This document shows, one piece after another, positions 32,352-34,494 of a stretch of DNA of 34,494 nucleotides (the stretch's first letter is position 1; every line of letters begins with the position of its first letter). Source of the stretch: Acidocella sp. (lineage in GTDB: Bacteria > Pseudomonadota > Alphaproteobacteria > Acetobacterales > Acetobacteraceae); assembly GCF_028687955.1 (NCBI RefSeq), contig NZ_JAQTZC010000001.1, positions 25,870 to 60,363 of the forward strand, read 5' to 3'. The translations under genes were made by a program, and so were the position numbers. Below the pieces are notes generated by a model. It was not told where the DNA came from and did no database searches. It was given only the letters and a program-made list of their open reading frames with translations.

Positions 32352-32943
32352 GGATATACGGTTAATCGCCTGGGGCCGGAGGGTAAAGCGGGGCGGCGCG
32401 CCGCCGCCGCTTTGGCTGTTCTCAGACCCCGCGCGAACGCCGGACCTGCTGGCGGTGGTGCGCGCCTTGCCACCCCGTCTATGCGGCGTGGTGTTCCGGC
32501 ATGATGCCGCGCCGGAGCGCGCCGCGCTGGGCGCGCAACTCGCCACGCTGTGCCGCGCGCGCCGCATTGCCTTGGTGGTCGCGGGGGACGCGCGGCTGGC
32601 GGCCCGCCTGAAGGCCGGGGTACATCTGCGCGGCGGCCGGCGCGCCGGGGTTTTGCTCCTGCCGCGCCACGCGCTTGTCACCGCCTCGGCGCATAATTTG
32701 GCGCAGCTGCGCCAGGCCCAAAAGGCCGGCGCGCGCATCGCCTTCATCTCCCCGGTTTTCCCCACCGCTAGCCATCCCGGCGCCCCGGTGCTCGGCGGCC
32801 CGGGGTTTCGCAATCTGGCGCGGCGCGCCGGGCGGGCTAACCCCTTCGCGCTGGGGGGAATTAACGGCGCAAGCATTCGCAGGCTGGGTAAATTCTGTGC
32901 CGGCGCCGGGGCCATCGAGGCTTTGGCCGCCGTTGCCACATAG
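32350..32943 (+). CDS. Thiamine-phosphate synthase-like (ThiE/TenI fold) protein
   Basis: 197 residues from ATG 32350, with AAGG 8 bases upstream; ATG 32311 would start deeper inside yggS. The pattern of a ThiE/TenI barrel is recognisable: PPLWLFSD, GVVFRHD, AGVHLRGG (family GvHlgq), LVTASAHNLAQLRQA (SvHs), FISPVFPTASHPG (family GPvFpT) and NPFALGGIN (ALGGI). ThiE joins the pyrimidine and thiazole units of thiamine. The pyrophosphate-binding residues are partly changed (HLRGG), so a regulatory or different role is possible. No other thi genes are near. Confidence 0.75.
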   Translation: MDIRLIAWGRRVKRGGAPPPLWLFSDPARTPDLLAVVRALPPRLCGVVFRHDAAPERAALGAQLATLCRARRIALVVAGDARLAARLKAGVHLRGGRRAGVLLLPRHALVTASAHNLAQLRQAQKAGARIAFISPVFPTASHPGAPVLGGPGFRNLARRAGRANPFALGGINGASIRRLGKFCAGAGAIEALAAVAT

Positions 32944-32964
32944 CGGCAATGTTACATTTATTGC

Positions 32965-33004
32965 CTACCAAATAGGTAGACATATGCTTGCGAAACTGTA
33001 ATAT
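32965..33004 (+). promoter_or_regulatory. Candidate promoter and operator upstream of the porin gene
   Basis: An AT-rich patch with TAGACA (32977-32982), a 16-base spacer and TAATAT (32999-33004) resembles a -35/-10 pair. The inverted repeat CTACC-AAATA-GGTAG (32965-32979) overlaps the -35 and could be an operator. It would give the porin an untranslated leader of about 250 bases. No ATG-led gene is credible in 32944-33264. Confidence 0.3.
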
Positions 33005-33165
33005 TCGACAAAATGTTACGGTTTTTCCAAGTGATTTGAAATCCAAATTTCACACTATTGTCATATACATGTGCTGTTTTCGCCACAGGTGTTACAAAAT
33101 TCCCCCGCTGCACAATTACGAGATTGCGCCAGCGCCAGTATGCGGCTTTTAAGGGCGCATCCGAG

Positions 33166-33207
33166 CGGTTCGCCCCCACGGCTGGCTGCTCAGAACCGGG
33201 TTTTTTT
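33166..33207 (+). terminator. Terminator-like hairpin in the porin leader
   Basis: CGGTTC (33166-33171) can pair with GAACCG (33193-33198), followed by GG and seven T bases (33201-33207). It ends 57 bases before the porin start. It may terminate an upstream transcript or act as an attenuator. The loop is 21 bases, which weakens the case. Confidence 0.35.
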
Positions 33208-33264
33208 AACTCGCCGCTAACGTATCCCGCCGGGTCTCCGGCTTAAAATGAGAAGGATTTTTTC

Positions 33265-34494
33265 ATGCGCAAACTGCTCCTGGCCTCCGCGGCCTCGATG
33301 GGCGCTCTGCTCGCCGCCACCTCCGGCGCCATGGCGCAGCCGGCCAAGCCGGTCGCCCCCGGCACCGTCGCCGTGCATTTGAACGGCTATCTGCAGTTCG
33401 CCATCGGCGATATTGGCGGCAACGGCATGACCGGCGGCACCGGCGCCACCGCCTACAAGCTGAGCCCGGTCGGCACCATCGGCGATGTGCGCCTGTACCC
33501 CGGCGTTGACGGCATGACCGAGGACGGCATTGCCTACGGCGCCCAGGTTGAGCTGCGCACCACCACCTCCAACGCCGGCAAGGGCGTGAACAACACCACC
33601 ACCAACAGCTCCGGTGTGAACAGCTTCTATGTCCGCCGCGCCTATGGCTATATCGGCACGACCGAGTTCGGCTATGTCCGCTACGGCCAGACCGACGGCG
33701 CCTTCACCCTGCTGCAGCGCGGCGTGATCGAGGCGTTCGGCGACGGCGCGCAGTGGACGGCGGAAGGCGCTCCCGTCAACCTGCTGCCGAGCGGCGCTCC
33801 CGGCCAGTTCATCTATGCCGACCAGGGCGCGCTCTACACCACTGACAAGCTGGTCTACATCTCCCCGGCCCTGGCCGAGCCGATGCTGGATGGCAAGTTC
33901 AGCGCCGTCATCAGCTTTGAGCCGAACTCCAACGGCATCAAGGAAGGCTACGCCAGCCTGAGCAGCATCAACGGCGCGCAGGTTTCCTCCATCGCCGGTG
34001 GCAGCAACACCCGCCGCCGCAACACGTTTGACGGTATGATCAACTACGGTGTGAACCTCGGCGGCTTCGCCACCCAGGTCTCCGGCGGCTATCTGGCCTC
34101 CTCGCCGCTCGGCAATCTCACCGGCGCGCAGGCTTACAGCAGCATGGGCGTGTTCCAGGCTGGCGCGCAGACCACCTATGGCGGGTTGACCGTTGGCGCC
34201 AACCTCAAGAGCGGCTCGGTTGAAGACGGCTACGCCTTCAAGCCCCGCGGTGCCCGCAACGCGCTGGCCTACACCGTGGGCGCCGTCTACGTTGTCGGCC
34301 CCTACTCGGTCGGCGCGTCCTACTTCAACTCGCAGACCTCCGGCGGCTGGACCTATGGCGGCACCACCGCCCGCACGCTGAGCGAATACGGCTTTGCCAC
34401 CGGCGCCAACTACGCGGTTGCCAAGCCGGTCTCGCTGTTCGTGGAATACATGTACGGCCACAAGCACCAGCCGGCTGCGGCTACCAAGGGCAAC
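33265..34494 (+). CDS. Outer-membrane porin (3' truncated)
   Basis: 410 residues to the end of the window, with no stop codon, so the gene continues beyond. The start ATG has AGAAGGA about 8 bases upstream. A Sec signal peptide (MRKLLLASAASMGALLAATS) has a cleavage site AMA-Q at 24/25. The mature part is a porin-like beta-barrel: Gly/Asn/Tyr/Thr-rich with alternating residues, VHLNGYLQFAIGD as first strand, FYVRRAYGYIGT, FGYVRYGQTDGAF (family FGtlrlGrq), and repeated strands such as GGFATQVSGGY and YSVGASYFN. The Gram-negative porin family forms trimeric outer-membrane channels. Codon use is strongly C-ended, unlike the G/T-rich genes at the left of the window, which fits high expression. Confidence 0.93.
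   Translation, partial: MRKLLLASAASMGALLAATSGAMAQPAKPVAPGTVAVHLNGYLQFAIGDIGGNGMTGGTGATAYKLSPVGTIGDVRLYPGVDGMTEDGIAYGAQVELRTTTSNAGKGVNNTTTNSSGVNSFYVRRAYGYIGTTEFGYVRYGQTDGAFTLLQRGVIEAFGDGAQWTAEGAPVNLLPSGAPGQFIYADQGALYTTDKLVYISPALAEPMLDGKFSAVISFEPNSNGIKEGYASLSSINGAQVSSIAGGSNTRRRNTFDGMINYGVNLGGFATQVSGGYLASSPLGNLTGAQAYSSMGVFQAGAQTTYGGLTVGANLKSGSVEDGYAFKPRGARNALAYTVGAVYVVGPYSVGASYFNSQTSGGWTYGGTTARTLSEYGFATGANYAVAKPVSLFVEYMYGHKHQPAAATKGN

Noticed and set aside
33058-33246. A 62-codon frame before the porin
   Set aside because: No ribosome site, no recognisable product, and it contains the terminator-like hairpin.
33217-34467. A 416-codon open frame on the minus strand opposite the porin
   Set aside because: The plus strand encodes a signal peptide and a porin barrel with a good ribosome site. 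The minus product is a Gly/Ala/Val-rich shadow.

Overview
The window looks like chromosomal DNA of a GC-rich alphaproteobacterium, most likely Rhodospirillales/Acetobacteraceae (an Acidocella- or Acidiphilium-like organism). That placement is an inference from gene order and protein style, not a database match. Nearly all genes are core housekeeping genes packed in tight, often overlapping operons. No prophage, plasmid, CRISPR array, rRNA or tRNA was seen.

Layout. (1) 1-8300, plus strand: a truncated membrane protein with a spermidine-synthase-like domain, an apparently Tat-exported isoaspartyl-methyltransferase homologue, galU and a phosphohexomutase (UDP-glucose supply), dapF (lysine/peptidoglycan), ftsY (SRP receptor) and an SDR oxidoreductase. 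(2) 8297-11448, minus strand: a haem operon hemE-hemH-HAD phosphatase-hemJ. (3) 11449-11801: a 353-bp intergenic region with DnaA boxes. It lies between hemE and the PEP-synthase/PPDK regulator, the gene order (RP001-hemE-hemH-RP883) known to mark the chromosomal replication origin in Caulobacter and Rickettsia. I read it as oriC. (4) 11802-16574: ppsR, ilvE (minus), then a MarR regulator, an OmpR-type response regulator and an EnvZ-type kinase (PetP/PetR-like arrangement). (5) 16723-20372: ftsE-ftsX-ydcF-plsC (minus) and a divergent zinc-ribbon membrane protein. (6) 20620-24094: a CtaG-like oxidase assembly protein and an Lrp regulator (minus), divergent from trxB-lysR (plus). (7) 24134-24680: a gene-free stretch with two inverted copies of a repeat around a probable small RNA. 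(8) 24817-31600, minus strand: the cell-elongation operon mreC-mreD-mrdA-rodA followed by murI and a xylulokinase-like FGGY kinase; mreB is not in the window. (9) 31656-34494: yggS, a divergent ThiE-like gene whose start codon overlaps that of yggS, and a truncated porin.

The most striking non-coding signal is a 125-bp palindromic element present in five copies of identical length (12742, 16583, 20372, 24134 inverted, 24556). All lie to the right of the putative origin. Four of the five sit between convergent transcription units, and one copy provides the stop codon of the gene it adjoins. Its ends and internal hairpins suggest a non-autonomous palindromic repeat (MITE/REPIN-like), possibly acting as a two-way transcription boundary. 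The second new candidate is the small RNA at about 24421-24548, which has three stable hairpins, an exposed CCTCCC anti-Shine-Dalgarno stretch and a strong terminator.
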